Below, piece after piece: positions 1 to 14,199 of a stretch of 64,000 nucleotides of DNA. Each line of letters opens with the position of its first letter. The first letter of the stretch is position 1. The position numbers and the translations under genes are program-made. This stretch comes from Acanthaster planci (lineage: Eukaryota; Echinodermata; Asteroidea; Valvatida; Acanthasteridae): assembly GCF_001949145.1 (NCBI RefSeq), contig NW_019091557.1, positions 247,736 to 311,735 on the forward strand, in the 5' to 3' direction. Under the pieces are notes generated by a model. That model was not told where the DNA came from. It saw nothing but the letters and a program-made list of their open reading frames with translations, and made no database searches.

Positions 1-3000
1 TTTTTAACCCAGCCTGTGTTTGGGCGTCGTGATGCGATCGGTCGTGCATCGAGCCAGGGAACACACTCGATCCGTCGCAGCACCACCGCCGAGCCACTGA
101 CTCGCACCGAGGTGAAAGCGACTAACGAAATTAAACGCAACCGACGGCCTAATGATGATGTTTTAATTGAATTTCAATCACAGATGGAGGTGACTATCTT
201 TGACTGATTAGATGTTCCCACCCCTTCCTTGCGAACCTAGACTGATCATGAATGATCAAAGGGAGGACGCTTTAGAAAGAGGAAAACATGAGACAAGAAA
301 CGAAGAATTTCGACCAGTGCCCACACTTGAAACATTTACAACAGCGCCGCGCTTTGACAGAATCCACATGCTGATCCTGTGTCTACAATTTGTGACAAGA
401 AAAGTTTTTCTTAGGACATTTGTGTTTGCACAGATCGCAGGTAGGAATCATCAGAAACGGGACAGCTAGCCCAAATTGATGACTGGATTTCTATTTTGCA
501 TGAGTGGAGCACGCGCCTATGTTTGCCCAGGAATAATGTAGTTGTGGCCGGTGCAGAGAGGCCGGGCGAAAGGCGATGAGGTCCCCTTGTGTGCTCAGGC
601 GAAAATCAGATCAAATTACGGGCTGTGTTTCAACAATAATTACAGAGGGATAACGCTGGGTTTGCTTAGGAAGATCATCTTCTAATCAGAAGTAAAATCA
701 GGGTTTTCGTCGGCTACGTCTTTGAGTGAACCAATGGACGCGACATTTTATTTTCAAAATTTGAAGAAACCGTCCTCTCCAGTCACGGAACGTCAGAAGT
801 AATTATTTGAAAGTATATGAAGCGTTTGATTAGCGTACTCCGTAATGCTTCCGAAACAGAAACTGTGAATTAAAAACAATTTAAACCTAAACGACTATTA
901 TTTAAACTTACCGAATGTCCAATCTTAATGTCCAAAAAGTAACGAAGAGTCCCGATTGTGCAATTCAACCTACAACATGATTTCTCCGTAAAGTCCAGCT
1001 CTGGTCACAGACACAGAAGACGTCGTTTTCGATGTTAATCGACTGAAAAAGAAACGGCTTAGCGCAGAAATCAACCAAAGACGAAAGTCAGCCGTCCACC
1101 ACTTCTACCGTCGGCATTGAGGGGTTGCTGAACATTGTTCTTCCCGGCTCGGTGACCGAGTCGGATCCTTGACAACAAAAACCCACACATAGTCTACTGT
1201 GGTATTGTTCCTTGTGAGCGAGTCCCATTTCTTTTCTCTTTCTCCCCACTCCTTTTTTCCCTCCAATGCCAATGCGCCCGCAATGAAAGACAGCCACGAG
1301 GCGAAAGCGGCTAGACCTATAAGTCAGTGCCTCCCAGGCCCGACTGTGCTCTATTGAGCAAAGGCGTGCGCACATATTTTGTGCGAGGGACCCTATTTAT
1401 GTACAGAAAATTAAACAACTGAAGAAGGTCCTTGGAGCGGAAGTAATCGCTTTTCGGAGACTTTCATGCGGGGGCAAAAGCCCGAATCACGGCGGCTCTT
1501 CAGAAGCTGAGCGCGGGGGCCGCGGGGCCCAAACCTCCCCGTTCAGTCCACCCCCTATAACCGGGGAGATGGATGGGGCAAAAGAAAGAAATGGAGAAGG
1601 CAGGAACATTGGGCACACAGCGGGCGGCTCCGCAAGCGTTAGGGGGGAGAACTTGCCTTCACGGTTACCGAGCAGAAATTCTCCCCTCTTGTCTTCCTGC
1701 GAGCTGTCTCTCACTTTGAAATAATCAGCGGCGGTGGGGGAGTTAATAATTGTTATTTTTCCAGAAATGAGCAATCATCAGAAACGCTAGCCTAGATCCT
1801 TACGATTTTTTCTCTCTTCCCCCCCCTATTCCTCCTGCAGAGCGACGCGCTTGGATGATTCTCTCGTTCGTTCTCCCGAGCAGGAACGGACTGACTTGAC
1901 CTATTTCCGGAGTTTCTGCCAAGTCCTTCCTCCCTTCAACCCCTCCGGTGGTCGCTGCTGGAACCCCGGCCTCGCACCGGCTTGAAAAGAAAATTACTAC
2001 GTTGGTAATCCTTACTATTAGTCCTTCTTTACTCCAAAGCCATTTCCACAATGCATAGTTGATTGATTTTTATGCCAAACAAGGTAACTCTCATAATAAG
2101 CCATAAACTTTTTTCTCCCAGTAGAGCCGAAATCATTTGGGCCCGTCACACCACCGTGGCACGCCGGGCCGGCGCAGCCGGCGACCCTTTGAATCCAGGC
2201 GCTTAAAAAGCGCCGGCGCGGCAGAACTTCAAAACACTTATTCCAGCTCCAGTTCAACCCAACGGATTGTTCAGCGCCGGGACGCCTTTGAAAGTGATAT
2301 ATTATGAGAAATCCGATTTTTATTGTCACCACTGGATTAGCTTGATTTGCTGTGTAGCCAAGATTTTTTTTCCTTTTTTTGTATTTAGCTTGCGGACAAA
2401 ATTCGGCAATGAGTTTTGAACGCGTGGATTAAGGCATGAAGTGTACAGCGCGCTTGAGTCGGCCATTTCAGGCGTGATGCTTTGTGCGGTTAAGGTTCGG
2501 TACAAATTTACTTGGGAAATGTCAGGCAAACTAAGAGAAATGAACTTTTTTCTTCCAAGTAAAGTAAATAATTTTAAAAAAATACCCTATCACCTGCTAT
2601 CTGGCCAGAAAAATCAATGTGTGAAAATTAAACAAAATTTCTACTTGCCGATGGTACAATTAAAAAAAAAACTCTAAACAAAAACATTCACGGTTTTGAT
2701 TGGCCAGAAGAAAAAAACAGCCTTTTAAAATATTTTCACATCTACTTAAGCTACATTTGTTGATCTTTTATCTCTCTATCTCGATTTTATTTGTCTAGCA
2801 AGATAACCGCAGGATTGGAAGGGATTTTTAGCTAAGTACAAGATATCACTTCAACACTGACAACACTCCTCATCCACCGACGTTAGTTTTCCTCGACTCT
2901 GTGAATTTTGAGCGCGTTTAACCGACTGCATCTGGTACAATTTTGCAACTGTTCTATTTTCTATGTCTGACAGGTAAGGATATGTGTGACCTCCTGTAAA

Positions 3001-6000
3001 ATAAAGTTAGATCAGGACCTTGTAACTTCGTCGTTTTCGAAGGGTCCGTTGTACAGTCACGTGGACTTGAGCGAGGAAGGTATTCCACACACACACCTTA
3101 CACCATGCATGTATATAGGTCGCGTTTGATAAGAGGTCGTCCAATTCCATTCTTTTTCTCTCTGTTTTTTTCTCCTAAAAGTCATTCCGCAGATCCAAAT
3201 CTGCTGATTCGGGCGATTGGGACAAGGAAATTACTGAGTATCACTGAGACCATCTTGCGCGCTCACAACCGAGGTGTTAAGAAAATGTGCAACATAATTC
3301 AATAATCGACAGCGATTAATTTCATTATTCCCCTGACACAAACGATTCCGTGTCCAGGGCTAAATATTGGTGATCTAGATCTATAGTGCGCATCTTTGGG
3401 GAAAGTCTTTTCTTTCTCTCTGCCGGTCGAGGAGAGCCGGCTTGTATAGCTGATATGAAATTAGTGTTAAGCGAGCGCGTGTTATGAGGGTCTCCCTCTG
3501 AGAAGTCGCCTCCGATTAGCACCACGAGTGGTGGCCAATCGTGTTCTTGTTTCCATTTGTTTATTGGAGTTAAGACTGGGAGAACAGCGGCGACATCACA
3601 GGGTTCGAAATTAAGGAAATTGCGCTGCGACCAAAGAGGAAAAACGGTCAAGCCGAAAACATAATATAAAAGGGCACCGTGCATGCAGGCCGTCGTGTGA
3701 GGCTGGCGGTGGCCGGGGACCGCGATGCTGGGCGGCCTCGCCAAAGGCGTCCCCCTGCTCCCGCTGCTGTGTTTTTTTGTCTCTCGGCTTATTATTCTCT
3801 ATAAACCCAACTTTTATTAGAGGACGCCGACATATTAGAGCCGCAGCAGCGTGATTACCTAAATGAGGGCAGCTTGACCCTGCCAAACTCCAATTCTTTT
3901 ATTGACTTATTTTTCCCCGCCTCCTTCTAAGTTTTTTATGGCCTCCCATGTTACCGTTGCTATACTGTTGATACTTGCGGTGTTTGCATTATTTATCGTA
4001 GTTCAAAATACTTCCCGATGTTAGATAAACGGCAACAAACTACAGGGAGTTCACTTTCAACTCCAACATTATACAAAGAAATACTGAATTTAATCGAAGG
4101 AGTTCTGAATCCATTGGCGTCAGTCGCTGGCGACAGGAGAGGGACACCCCCCCTTTTTGAGGAGCGATGAATGTCCATGCATGAATAATTTATTTACCAT
4201 TAACCGATTGAAAGTTCAAAATACCTCAGCGGTATCAAATAATGTTTAAATACCAACACATCAAATTATTGCTCTGGGAGATACGACAGTGATTGCAAGG
4301 TAACATCTCTGGCCAAGACCAAAGTTGTCATACAAATATGCATTAAGCTCATTGGTCGCGTGCGCCATCTCCAAGATATTTTGTTTTTACCACAACACAT
4401 TATTTTAAGAATCTCCTTTTCGTGATTCTTTAAAGTACAACATGGTCAATGAAAGGTCTACTAGAGGCAAATACCAAGAAGCCAGAGTTGCTATCATGAT
4501 AAATACTTTTTCTTTAAGTACTGCTTCTGTAAAGTGTACAGTCATGCAAAGTATAAGACTCTCAAATGGAAAGTCATGGACGAAGCTGCGATAATATGAA
4601 GCACTTTGTAAATTGAAATCATTTTCCTAGGGAAACAGGCGTCGGGCGGACAAATGTGAGGAAATGGGAATTGAACGTAAGAGAATTATAAAAATGGTGA
4701 AACAATCAAGATGGTCAGTGCAACAGCGATTGGTGAAGGTTCATGCAATTTCTTGAGGATAAACATATTACTGATTAAATGGCCAACTGGATATTTTGTG
4801 TTGATTTGCTAGTTAATGTAATCTTTCTCTCTTTTCTTGGCCCAGTTTCGATTTAAAATCTACGAGATATCTTGAAGAGATGTGTTGAACAAACGTATGT
4901 AAGAAAAAAAGCGGTGCTGATAAATTAACATCCGTCCATGCAATGAAACTTTTAATATAATCCAAGAGAATGCATATTATTTTCAATTTTTTCTTTGCAA
5001 TTTTAAGGGCATTGACGTGCCTTTTCAGCTTTTTACGTTGACTGGTATTTCTATATTCATGACTAAAATTTTAACGTCATTTCGGGAAAGACAAATTCAA
5101 CGTTATTAACAACATTCAGCTCAAGATGATAAAGGGAGAGACGAAAGTTCCCGACGGGGAATCTGCGGCTTCAGAAGAAGCAAACGCTGAGCTGATGGTG
5201 AGCCAGTAGAGGAGATTCTGGGCAGAAAAGGGAAACATAATATGCAGGCCATACTCTGATGAACGTACCGTAAACTATGGCCGCTTGCATACCCTGCGAA
5301 ACATTTCAGCTGACTGTTTTTTAGGTTTTTTTTTTTGTTTTTGTTTTTTGTAACAGTTGCGCTCAAATTGCAGGTTTTTCGCATGGTGTGGCAGGTTTTG
5401 GCGCAGCTAAGAAGGGAGCGTTTCCACTTTTTTTTTAAACATGATACCCGTATCTAATCAACACGTTTTTTTAAGCGAACTGCGTCCTTGCATTGCGTGC
5501 TTCATGCGGCATTGAGGAAGCGACGGCAGGCCGCGCACTCTTAATGACAACGTCAAGACAAGAGCGAAACAGATCCAAATCAGTGCATGATTGATTGATT
5601 TCAGGCCGAACATGGAATCACAACACGTCGCTGTCCCACCAGGCACGAGTGGACCGTGCCTGCCGCGCTTCAACACGCCGCCCCTCTATCTCATGCAGTG
5701 TCACACACACACGTGCGCCCGGACATGCCCATTTTCATGCTCCGGCGTGCGAGGAAAAAAACACACCCTGTGACTGAAAGAGGAATCGAGCGCGAAAGAA
5801 AACATGAGCGATTACTCCCCTGTGACTGCACTCGGTTTCTCGCTGCATCGACTCGTCCCCCTCTTCCTGTCATTGTTTGTGATACTTCCCCCTTCTTTTG
5901 CGTCTTGTTCTCTCGTTGCCCCCCGAGAGTACCAGGGCTTTTTTTCCTGTCGTCTTGAGCTTCCCGGTTTATTCATGCTTGCCCGGCTAGCGATGATGCA

Positions 6001-6740
6001 TCCGCTTGAAAGTCGTGGACACGTCCAAGCAAACACACGGAATCCGGCTACTCACGACATGTTGCAACGGGAGTGTTAATGATGCTGCCGGCGGACGGAG
6101 AGCCGAATAATAGCCGACCCGGCTTGCAATAGCAACGTCAGTATCCATTAAGCTCACCATTAGAATCCCCCAAGACCTGCGGGATTGACTCTAAATGATC
6201 ATTGTACAAACACCATCCGCGCCAGCATTTTTAACGCGCTTGATAAATTAGCAGGTTTTACGGTTTGTTTTCGACGCCCCAAATTAGGTTGAAAATCCAG
6301 GTAAATATTGAGAGAGTGTATAGCCACCTTGCGTTGGACGATGCAGAATGCGGCAAGCGACTCGCACGCAATGGCGTTGATGTTGACGATGCCATCAGAG
6401 CAGGGAGCGTAAACTAGCCCAGATACACCACTCGTTCAGTCATTTCTCTTGAAATGAATGGTCATTACATAATAGACGGCGTGACAGTTCACCCGTGAAT
6501 GTGCTTCCTATCTGTAAAAGGCATGTTTTTTTCTATCGACCCCACAAAAAAGTAGACTGGCAGCAATTACCCGTGCTTTGAGGTAGAGTAAACGAGGTAT
6601 CCCTTCTTATGTTTTAAATTCCTGCTGAAACCTATTGTTGACACTCAAAATCGCAATTAGTTGAGACTATAATAAAGAAACTTAAAATTCAGGAGAAAGA
6701 AGAGTTGAACATGATCGATGTCGAAGGTGTGGACATGAGA
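1..6740. other. No gene seen; AT-rich DNA with GC-rich islands
   Basis: Nothing coding can be supported. The GC-rich islands 1080-2300 and 5440-6130 hold frames on several strands with low-complexity or unlikely proteins. A hairpin GGCGCTT-AAA-AAGCGCC lies at about 2199. T runs occur at 5329-5350 and 5430. 2300-5400 is AT-rich and featureless. Confidence 0.6.
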
Positions 6741-6748
6741 CTATAAAT
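6741..6748 (+). promoter_or_regulatory. Candidate TATA box before a GC-rich block
   Basis: TATAAATA occurs about 30 bp before the abrupt rise in GC at about 6770. The block to about 7310 could be a first exon. No full gene model can be drawn. Confidence 0.25.
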
Positions 6749-6970
6749 ACCAAGTCATTATCGCCGACCCAAGCCTCTCAAGTACCGTTCTGAATCTCCT
6801 GATTCAATTCGTCCAAACACATCCCGCGGGCCAAGGGGGGCCTCTGGGGCCACGGGAGTGGTGGGAGCTACGGGAGCCGGCAGACTGGCCCTGTACACGC
6901 TACAGGCCAGGACGGCTGGCCCGTCCAACGGAGTGGCCGGACTCCGCTCCGCCAGGAGTGCACCCATGTT
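6747..6970 (+). other. Short frame with collagen-like Gly-X-Y run
   Basis: A 74-codon open frame without an internal ATG contains GPRGASGATGVVGATGAG, six consecutive Gly-X-Y steps, encoded by a G-rich tract. It ends in TAA at about 6972. It could be a collagen-domain exon remnant or just a GGN-rich repeat; there is no clear splice pair. Confidence 0.25.
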
Positions 6971-7311
6971 TTAAGACGGCACTTGAGCTCCTAGTGTCGC
7001 CCTCGGCTAATTTAAGCGGGACTTCACCCAGCCTGCCACCCCACTCCGGAGGAGCTCCCGCATACCCTTGTATGTCCCTCAGGCTGTTCTCTTCTCTTCC
7101 TTTCTTTGGTGTCCTTCTTTCCCCTATACACTTGGCATCGCCCGAGGCTCGATTCTCCTCTCTGATGGGTATCTCAGGGTTTGTATTTGAAGTAAAAACC
7201 AGAGAGCAAAATCCTCTTTGGGTGTTTTCTCTCTCTCCAGCTGACGATTCAACTGTAAGGTACAGAGCACAAGCCAGGTCCCGACGGGCTGGTAGCATGC
7301 TGCCGCGGTAG

Positions 7312-10300
7312 AGTATTTGGTCTCTAAGCTGGTGTAGTCATCTAAGCTAGAATCCCTTAAGGAATTGCCTTAAGACTTCCCTCCCTGTTTTCCTCTGCCT
7401 TTCAAATCTTCCGTTATAAATTTATTTTGTACCAGGATTCTTTTCCTTTTCATCTATTTGTATGTATATCAGTATCTGAACGTTACAAAAGGTCACTCAC
7501 TCTGTTTACTCTCGCAGCAACCCAATGTCTTACGACCTCATGGGCTTCAAAAAATGACAAGAAAACGGGACGAGGCAAATTGGTCGAGGGTTTCCCAACA
7601 ATCATCCGGATATCAACTGATTGCATGCTTGCGTGATTTTATTAAATACATTTATTTGTCAAATTTTACCCAATTTAACAAACATATCAGGTAATTTCCG
7701 ATACCAACTTCTCGTTAAAATACTTTTGCCCTGCACCTTTTGAAACCAACCATTTGCAATTCTGGATCTGACTGTTGACAGCGATTTCGTGTTCACCGTC
7801 TTACAAATTATTTGTGCGTAGGTAACGGCCTTATCTGCGACTCCCTATGGCCTACCTTCTCCAACTACTTTGTACAAAAGTGAAATGCTGCTCGGTCATT
7901 GTTGACTCGTCCGCAAAACACTTCTTGAAACGAACTGTAGACTGCACATTCTGCGACAAAACCCTCCCAAGCCGAAACCTTGTCATGAAAGATGCAGGAG
8001 GGAACTGTGTATTGACCAAATTACGCGCCGTCTCCGCAGCTTGGCCACCCCAAAGCCCTCCTATACAAACTCAACCTCAATACAATTGCGCCTGCACTAG
8101 TGCGATTAATAAATGACTTAGAATGAGTTCGGGCAGTACTAACGTGGATAATTCTAGAACGTCTCTAGCGTTAATATGTGTCATTAGGGCGTTGTCTACC
8201 CATGCAACCGAATAAAAAAGGAATCGAGTATAACATCTCGAAATACCCTCGCGTTCCACAAAACGCGTATCGCGTTTAGTCGTCATTCACGCGCTTGCCA
8301 AATCTTTTCTAATATACTCGTTGGCGTTGTGGCTTCTCCTACCCTTTACAGTGTGTATTTTGGGGGGGGTTAAGAGTTTCAGAATTATGTAAGTGTATCA
8401 CCATCTTTTTATGTATGCCCCTTAGCTCTTTCATCTACCCGACTTTTTTCTGGTCTGATGTTTCGCTGTGTGTTTGGATGGAATCCAAGCTTCTTTTGCA
8501 TATCCTCCCTCTTCAAACACTTCTGTAAGCCCATCAATCATATCCTTCTCGTCGAACTCTCCAGTCCAGCGACAGACTTGTCAAGCTGGAGTCTCAACGG
8601 AGGGGTTGTAAGTTGCAGGCTGACTGGCCGGTTTCACGCGGAGCGGATTATTTTTCGCCGTCCTTGGGCCCCCGCCGCTTTCCCCATATGTGTGTTGCGT
8701 ACGCGATGCCCCTCTCGGTTTGGATTCCGGCTCGTGAAAATACAGACAGTATAGACGATCAACAGCGGATCCCATGGACCGATCGCTGGGAGGGCCTCCG
8801 GGCGGTGCCATTAATCCCTTTGACGGGTAGGCACCGAGCGCTCCACGGTCCCCAAGCCCGTCGACGGCTTGTCAAAATCTCCCGTGCCAACGTGTCCGAG
8901 CCTCGGGTTTCCTCCCACAACAGCCCTTCTGTGTAATAATAGGCGCGCCAAATAATATCCACCGATTATAATTATTAAACTGACACTTCGAAAACAAGTC
9001 ACTTTCAACTTCCTTTGATGCCTTGCCGTGGGTTTATGACATGGGAAACTGAATCTTTGCGTTGGGCCAATTTGTTTTAAATGCTAAATTTGATCCGAAT
9101 CTGGGGTCTCATACACTCTCTCGAAATTCAGGTCAGTCTACTTTTTACATGATAAGGTGTGTCCGATTTTATGTGACAAACCAGCCTTTCGTCGAATGAA
9201 AAGTAAAATTTGAAAAACCCCCCTCCAAAAATATCCTGTGCATTTCGAATTGTCTCCGCTTTCCTCTATAATAACGACCTCTACCAGTACAATCGTAGTC
9301 GTATCCTTTGTCTGTAGCGAACGAAACATTAACGTGAATTGTTTCTGTTCACACCTTAGATTTCTGATTGGCTGTTTAAACAATTGGGTTCCAGTTAATT
9401 GGTTAGGCCAATGGACATGAACGAAACTTGTTGAAACTATTCTGTAAGCCCTTCTGGTTATCCCTCTTTTTCTGTCTGCGTCCCTACACTGTTACAGCAT
9501 TATTCAACCATGTGTGTTAATCTCAATGAAATATGTTGTGACATTATCCCCCAAAAATTAACTCTAGGGAAAAACGAGTTGACACATAATGCTATTTTTA
9601 CTAATTTGAACAATTATTTGATGGATTAGTGATTTTTTTTAATCAAAATGTCTTCCTTTATTTCTAGGTAGACGGTAGAATTGTCATCACAAAAATAAAA
9701 GGTTGAGATAGTATCAAACAATATACATGTATCGGTCGGAAGAATAGTACCCAATATTTGTACCAACTTTATCAAATTAGGCATTTGGCATCGGTTCTTG
9801 CAACTAGTCAATCCAGTGCGTATCCTGCAGAAAGGATACAGAGAGGAACTAAATTTTTGACGACAAAATGGTGTCACCGACTTTATCCCACAACGGAGAA
9901 GACTGTGGATTTGAAAGCCTTCTTGTTTACTGCCACCAAGAGACCTCGGGCCATTACGCCTTTCCGCCCCGCTCGATACAGCAACTTACCACGGCCACTT
10001 GATTAAGATCAAGGTGGCGTGACACAACCGGCAAAGCATGACAAACTTGCACCAAACCCAAACAAAGAGTCGATCCTTGACATGGGTAAACTGTTTATGT
10101 AGATAAACTCTTGATAAACTCACCAACACTTTATTATTTTTACAAGTTAAAGCGGACATTAAAAATGTATTCGGTCTGCCAACTTGTTGTGGTGGAGCTT
10201 AACAGAACGTTTCAACCGCACGTCATTTATTATCGGCACCATTCTACACCTGTGTGACCCGTATATCACCGTTTGTAAGTTGGGTGACGAAAGTGCATGT

Positions 10301-10845
10301 GTGCAACAGGCGAGAAAAAAAGTTCGTGTTGAGGTGCTTCGCACGTGTTTCAGCGGCGTGATCCGTCAACAATCTTCACAGGAAAAAAAACAAATTAGCT
10401 TACGCCGCTGACGAAAATAGCGAGTTGCTCTTTCCAAAACCAACCCAAATCCCTAAAGGGGATTACATTGTATCACCTATACGTATCTTTTGTTTGAATG
10501 GCCTGGTTCTGAAAGAAGGGCAAGAGACCCCAGTGCACCAAGGGTCACATTCCGCGCCGAGCTGAACACACGGATCCCCCCTCAAAACTAACTCACTCGC
10601 AGCCGCAAAGCGCTGCCTCAGGCAGACGTCTCTTTAATTATTGAGCAGATTTTCCCCGATATCGCTGTGCACAATATGATCATGTTCGAACGGTCGGGGA
10701 TGTCATGGAGTCAAGGCCACTGAGTCGACAGGGGGAAGTTCGATAAGTTAGGCCTACCAGCTTGGAGAACGGGTTGGTGCCACGGACTTCATATAAAAAG
10801 ATCTGGACCTGTGTATATGATAATACCAATATGCAGAGGCCATTG
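7312..10845. other. No gene seen
   Basis: Mostly AT-rich sequence with a GC-richer patch at 8600-8940. Frames are short and mutually overlapping, and none shows a recognisable motif. Confidence 0.6.
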
Positions 10846-11009
10846 AAGCCACCAGGCGGCCATCTTACCGTGCCGAATACAAAGGTAATACAAAAGGCTT
10901 GCTCGCCATTAAATTCAATCAGATTTGTTCATGACATCATTAGTTTCAATGTCCAACGAGCCAACCATTTCCTTCGTATTCAGCACGGTAACATGGCCAC
11001 CGGTGGCTT
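10846..11009. mobile_element. 164-bp inverted-repeat element (MITE)
   Basis: Outer segments of about 42 bp (10846-10888 and 10968-11009) are inverted copies: AAGCCACC, GGCCATCTTACCGTGC and GAATACAAAGG on the left against AAGCCACC, GGCCATGTTACCGTGC and GAATACGAAGG on the right. The short spacer is AT-rich. A GCCATCTT core in the left arm resembles a YY1 site. No clear target duplication. Confidence 0.6.
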
Positions 11010-11733
11010 TATTCGTTACAACGGCATTGCGAGTCCAGATTTTTCTCTTGTTTTGGTAGGACGTCTGTGGTTGGTGCATGAGATTCTGTTTAAAATACTG
11101 CCATCCCTGCCCTGCAAATTCAGATCTGATTTTTTCCGGCCTTATTTATAGCATTGTTCGTTGTGGTCACATGGAAATGAGCTGCCTTCAAGTAACTGCC
11201 ACAGTAAGCCTACAGAACCTATATGCAAATAATCAATTGAGGCCTCAGGGATCACTCTTTCGCCTACATGGGGCCGTGGTATACGAAACATGCAGTCAAA
11301 CACAGTGGATTTTTGGACAAAAGGGAAAACACAGACCTGCTCATGGACGACACAGTCAGATGGAAAGAACGTTGGCAGTGTAGTGGGCTTCCAAGAAGGA
11401 AATATGCGAAGAAACCAAATGAAGAGCAGGCAAGGCCCAAGCATAACTGTGGAGATGTACATTTATCTGCCGAGGTGAAGACACCACAATCCAAAATACA
11501 GCCAACCAGTAGAAACTTGCATGAAGTATACAGAATAAACCGGGAAATAAATATTATCATAACAACAGAGGCGTTGTGCCCTCTACCCAAAGACCAAGAC
11601 TCTTGTCTTTACGCTGGCGCAGATGGTATTCATATTGATAAGTAAAAATACCTTATCTAAAGTACATTTTCATAGAGCCTGTAAGAGTGTTAGGCTCGTA
11701 ATGAAGGCTCGAGTCGCATTAAGTAATTGCAGT

Positions 11734-11779
11734 GTTTTTTTGTTTTGTTTTGTTTTTGTTGTTGTTGTTGTTGTTTTTT
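11734..11779 (+). repeat. (TTTTG)n/(TTG)n microsatellite
   Basis: TTTTG units pass into six or so TTG units and end in a T run. The poly-Asn/Lys and poly-Val frames read across it come from the repeat. Confidence 0.9.
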
Positions 11780-12493
11780 CGCTCTTTTTGCTCGAAAGTT
11801 TCACTTTGATTGACGGTTATACTGCACATCCGACAAGTCAATTCAATCCAACGGCTCATCGCCGTCCACGTGGCCTGCAACAGTTGCAATTTGCTCCCGT
11901 CGAGCGTTCCGTATACATCTTCGCGTTTGTGTAACTTCCCGCCATCTCGCACACCAGACACAGTGGCAAGAGCCCCCGGACGCCGTGGACGGGAGTGCGC
12001 AGAGTCAATTCAGATTGACCTTCGCTTTTGTGCCTACATTTATTGGCTCTTTTTCACACCATCTGGCTGTGGTGTGGTGTGTGTTTTGCGGCTTTTGTGT
12101 TGACGAAATATGAATTGGGTGCAAGGTTGTGCCGGGCTGCTCTCTGAAGGACCAATAGAAAAAAATCAATATAATTAACGAATAAGTGTACAGCTCCTTT
12201 AATTTTTCTAAGTCGAATAATTTAAATCAGGAATTTGCCACCTGGCATGCAGCTTACGTGTGAGTTATATTTTTGTTATTAACTTTGTTCAGTAAACTCA
12301 ACAGTAAAAACAAAACACAGGATTTTAAAATAAATTGTTTCTTGCAAACATGTGCAGCCACCTTTCTCAAGTTGACCATCCCAAAAGTGAAACCCAATTG
12401 TAACAGAAACATTCACTGTAGTTTGAAGATAACAAACCAATCCATATGGAGAAACTCTGCCTAACAATTGTCGTTATTCATGATAGAGATTTT

Positions 12494-12540
12494 ATGTTAG
12501 ATATTCAAACGCGAGCATTCTAACGTAAAGTATCTAACAT
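12494..12540. repeat. 10-bp stem hairpin
   Basis: ATGTTAGATA (12494-12503) is matched by TATCTAACAT (12531-12540) across a 27-nt loop. Possibly chance or a small decayed foldback. Confidence 0.45.
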
Positions 12541-12849
12541 CTTAAGCTTCATAGGCTACAGTGGGGACTGTGGGAGGAAATGTTCGTGTTTAAATTACCC
12601 CAAAGAGAGGGAATTGAATTGAAAAGTGACAAATCTGAAATGCTTTTCTAAAACACACGTTGATTTTTACATTCAGTAGTTATTTTATCACCACGTAATT
12701 CAGTAAATGGAAACCACAATTAATGTGTGTAGTGTCTGTTAGTATTATTTCACACGGTGTTAAGTCCCGCACTGCAAATCTCGACGAGGCGGTCTTTCTG
12801 CACCTTCAGTAAAAACAGTATCTACAGTTTTCTGATTCCTTTTTAGTAT

Positions 12850-12876
12850 TTGTTGTTTGTTTGTCTGTTTGTTTAT
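12850..12876 (+). repeat. Short (GTTT)n microsatellite
   Basis: TTGTTTGTTTGTCTGTTTGT is an imperfect tetranucleotide run. Confidence 0.7.
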
Positions 12877-13743
12877 CGCTTCCAATAAGTCAACTCATAT
12901 CCGGCACTGTGGTAAGTGAATTGCATATACAAAAGGAAGATTGATTTATAGCTAATAAGCTTCCAAGGACATGAAGTGGAAAACAAATTGTTTGGGAAAG
13001 AAATCGCGTGTCAACAATGTACATGTATTAACAACAACACTTCACGGTATCCGATCGTACTAGACTTCCATGTACGGATTTAATGCCGAATTATTTTTAA
13101 AGGAACAGTGGGCGACCAGGTGATTTACGATAATCATCTCTTTCGAGTTTGTTTTACCTGAATAAAAAACCTCCCCTTAGATTACATACTCGCTTTATCC
13201 TGGATGGAGGAACAAGTCGTGACACTAAGCTCAAAGCTGACATCTGCATGAGGACTTCGTGTGTTGAATAGCTCCATGGTGTGGGGACATTTTTCACAAG
13301 GTCTCGACAAAGCCCTTTCGAGACCATTCGTTACAAGCATTACATCGGGCAAAGGCACGCATTATATTAAACTGTGGCCCTCTTCGTTAAGATGTTATTA
13401 TCTAAAGTTACCAAGCAGTTGCTTAATTATACAGTAACTCCTATACCACCAGCAAACTGGCAAGTTTCACAATTCCTACCCGCGGGTAGCCATGCTTGGG
13501 GATTAATCTAAGTGTGGAAAGCGTAAAACGCTTCAAAATTTTAAAAATTCACTACAATAGTAGATATAATCCCTATCGATGCATTTTGTTTGATTTTGCG
13601 ATGGCAGTCTAATTTTCGTTCCAAAGCCAAGTTTATCTGATGACTTTACTGACTACGATCAAACTCAATCACAAGCGTGAACTCTTCTGCATCTATTCTA
13701 AATTTGATTTAAATATTTCAATCTCATTCTTCTGTTTGTAAAA

Positions 13744-13774
13744 CCATTTCTAAGGCGGCTATGTTTAGAAATGG
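13744..13774. repeat. 10-bp stem hairpin
   Basis: CCATTTCTAA and its exact reverse complement TTAGAAATGG enclose an 11-nt loop. No T run follows, and nothing suggests a gene. Confidence 0.45.
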
Positions 13775-14199
13775 AATTGTAATGTTAACGTGATATAAGT
13801 GTAGAGACGGTGCTCAAAGTGCAGTGGTTAATAGAATAGAAATAACTGAAACATGAATGGTTTGTTTTGTTTCTGCACTTTGTACGTGCTATAGGTGCTG
13901 TTGAACATGCATGCTAGCATCTTACTGTACACGGCCTTCCCACACAGATATGCGAAAATCAAACATTCTGCTTAGAGAGTGTATTTCTGAAATCGTCTCA
14001 AAAACCTGCATTGTACACACTGGCTGCATCTGACAAATCTGTACGGTATCATCCCTCAACCGAAACATACAAGCAGAGAGAAAAAAAACAAAGACAAAAA
14101 TTCAAGAGATAACGCACACGAGATATACAAATCTTGATTACAGCCATCAGATAGTATACCGGTTGTACTCTGACTTACCGGGGCCCTTGATGTGACTAG

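Larger units (their letters stand above)
11010..14199. other. No gene seen
   Basis: The longest frame here, 125 codons at 11268-11645, has no recognisable motif and no supporting splice signals. Two microsatellites and two hairpins are listed separately. Confidence 0.55.

Noticed and set aside
10762-11151. 129-codon plus-strand frame
   Set aside because: It runs straight through the 164-bp inverted-repeat element, so it is not a conserved protein frame.
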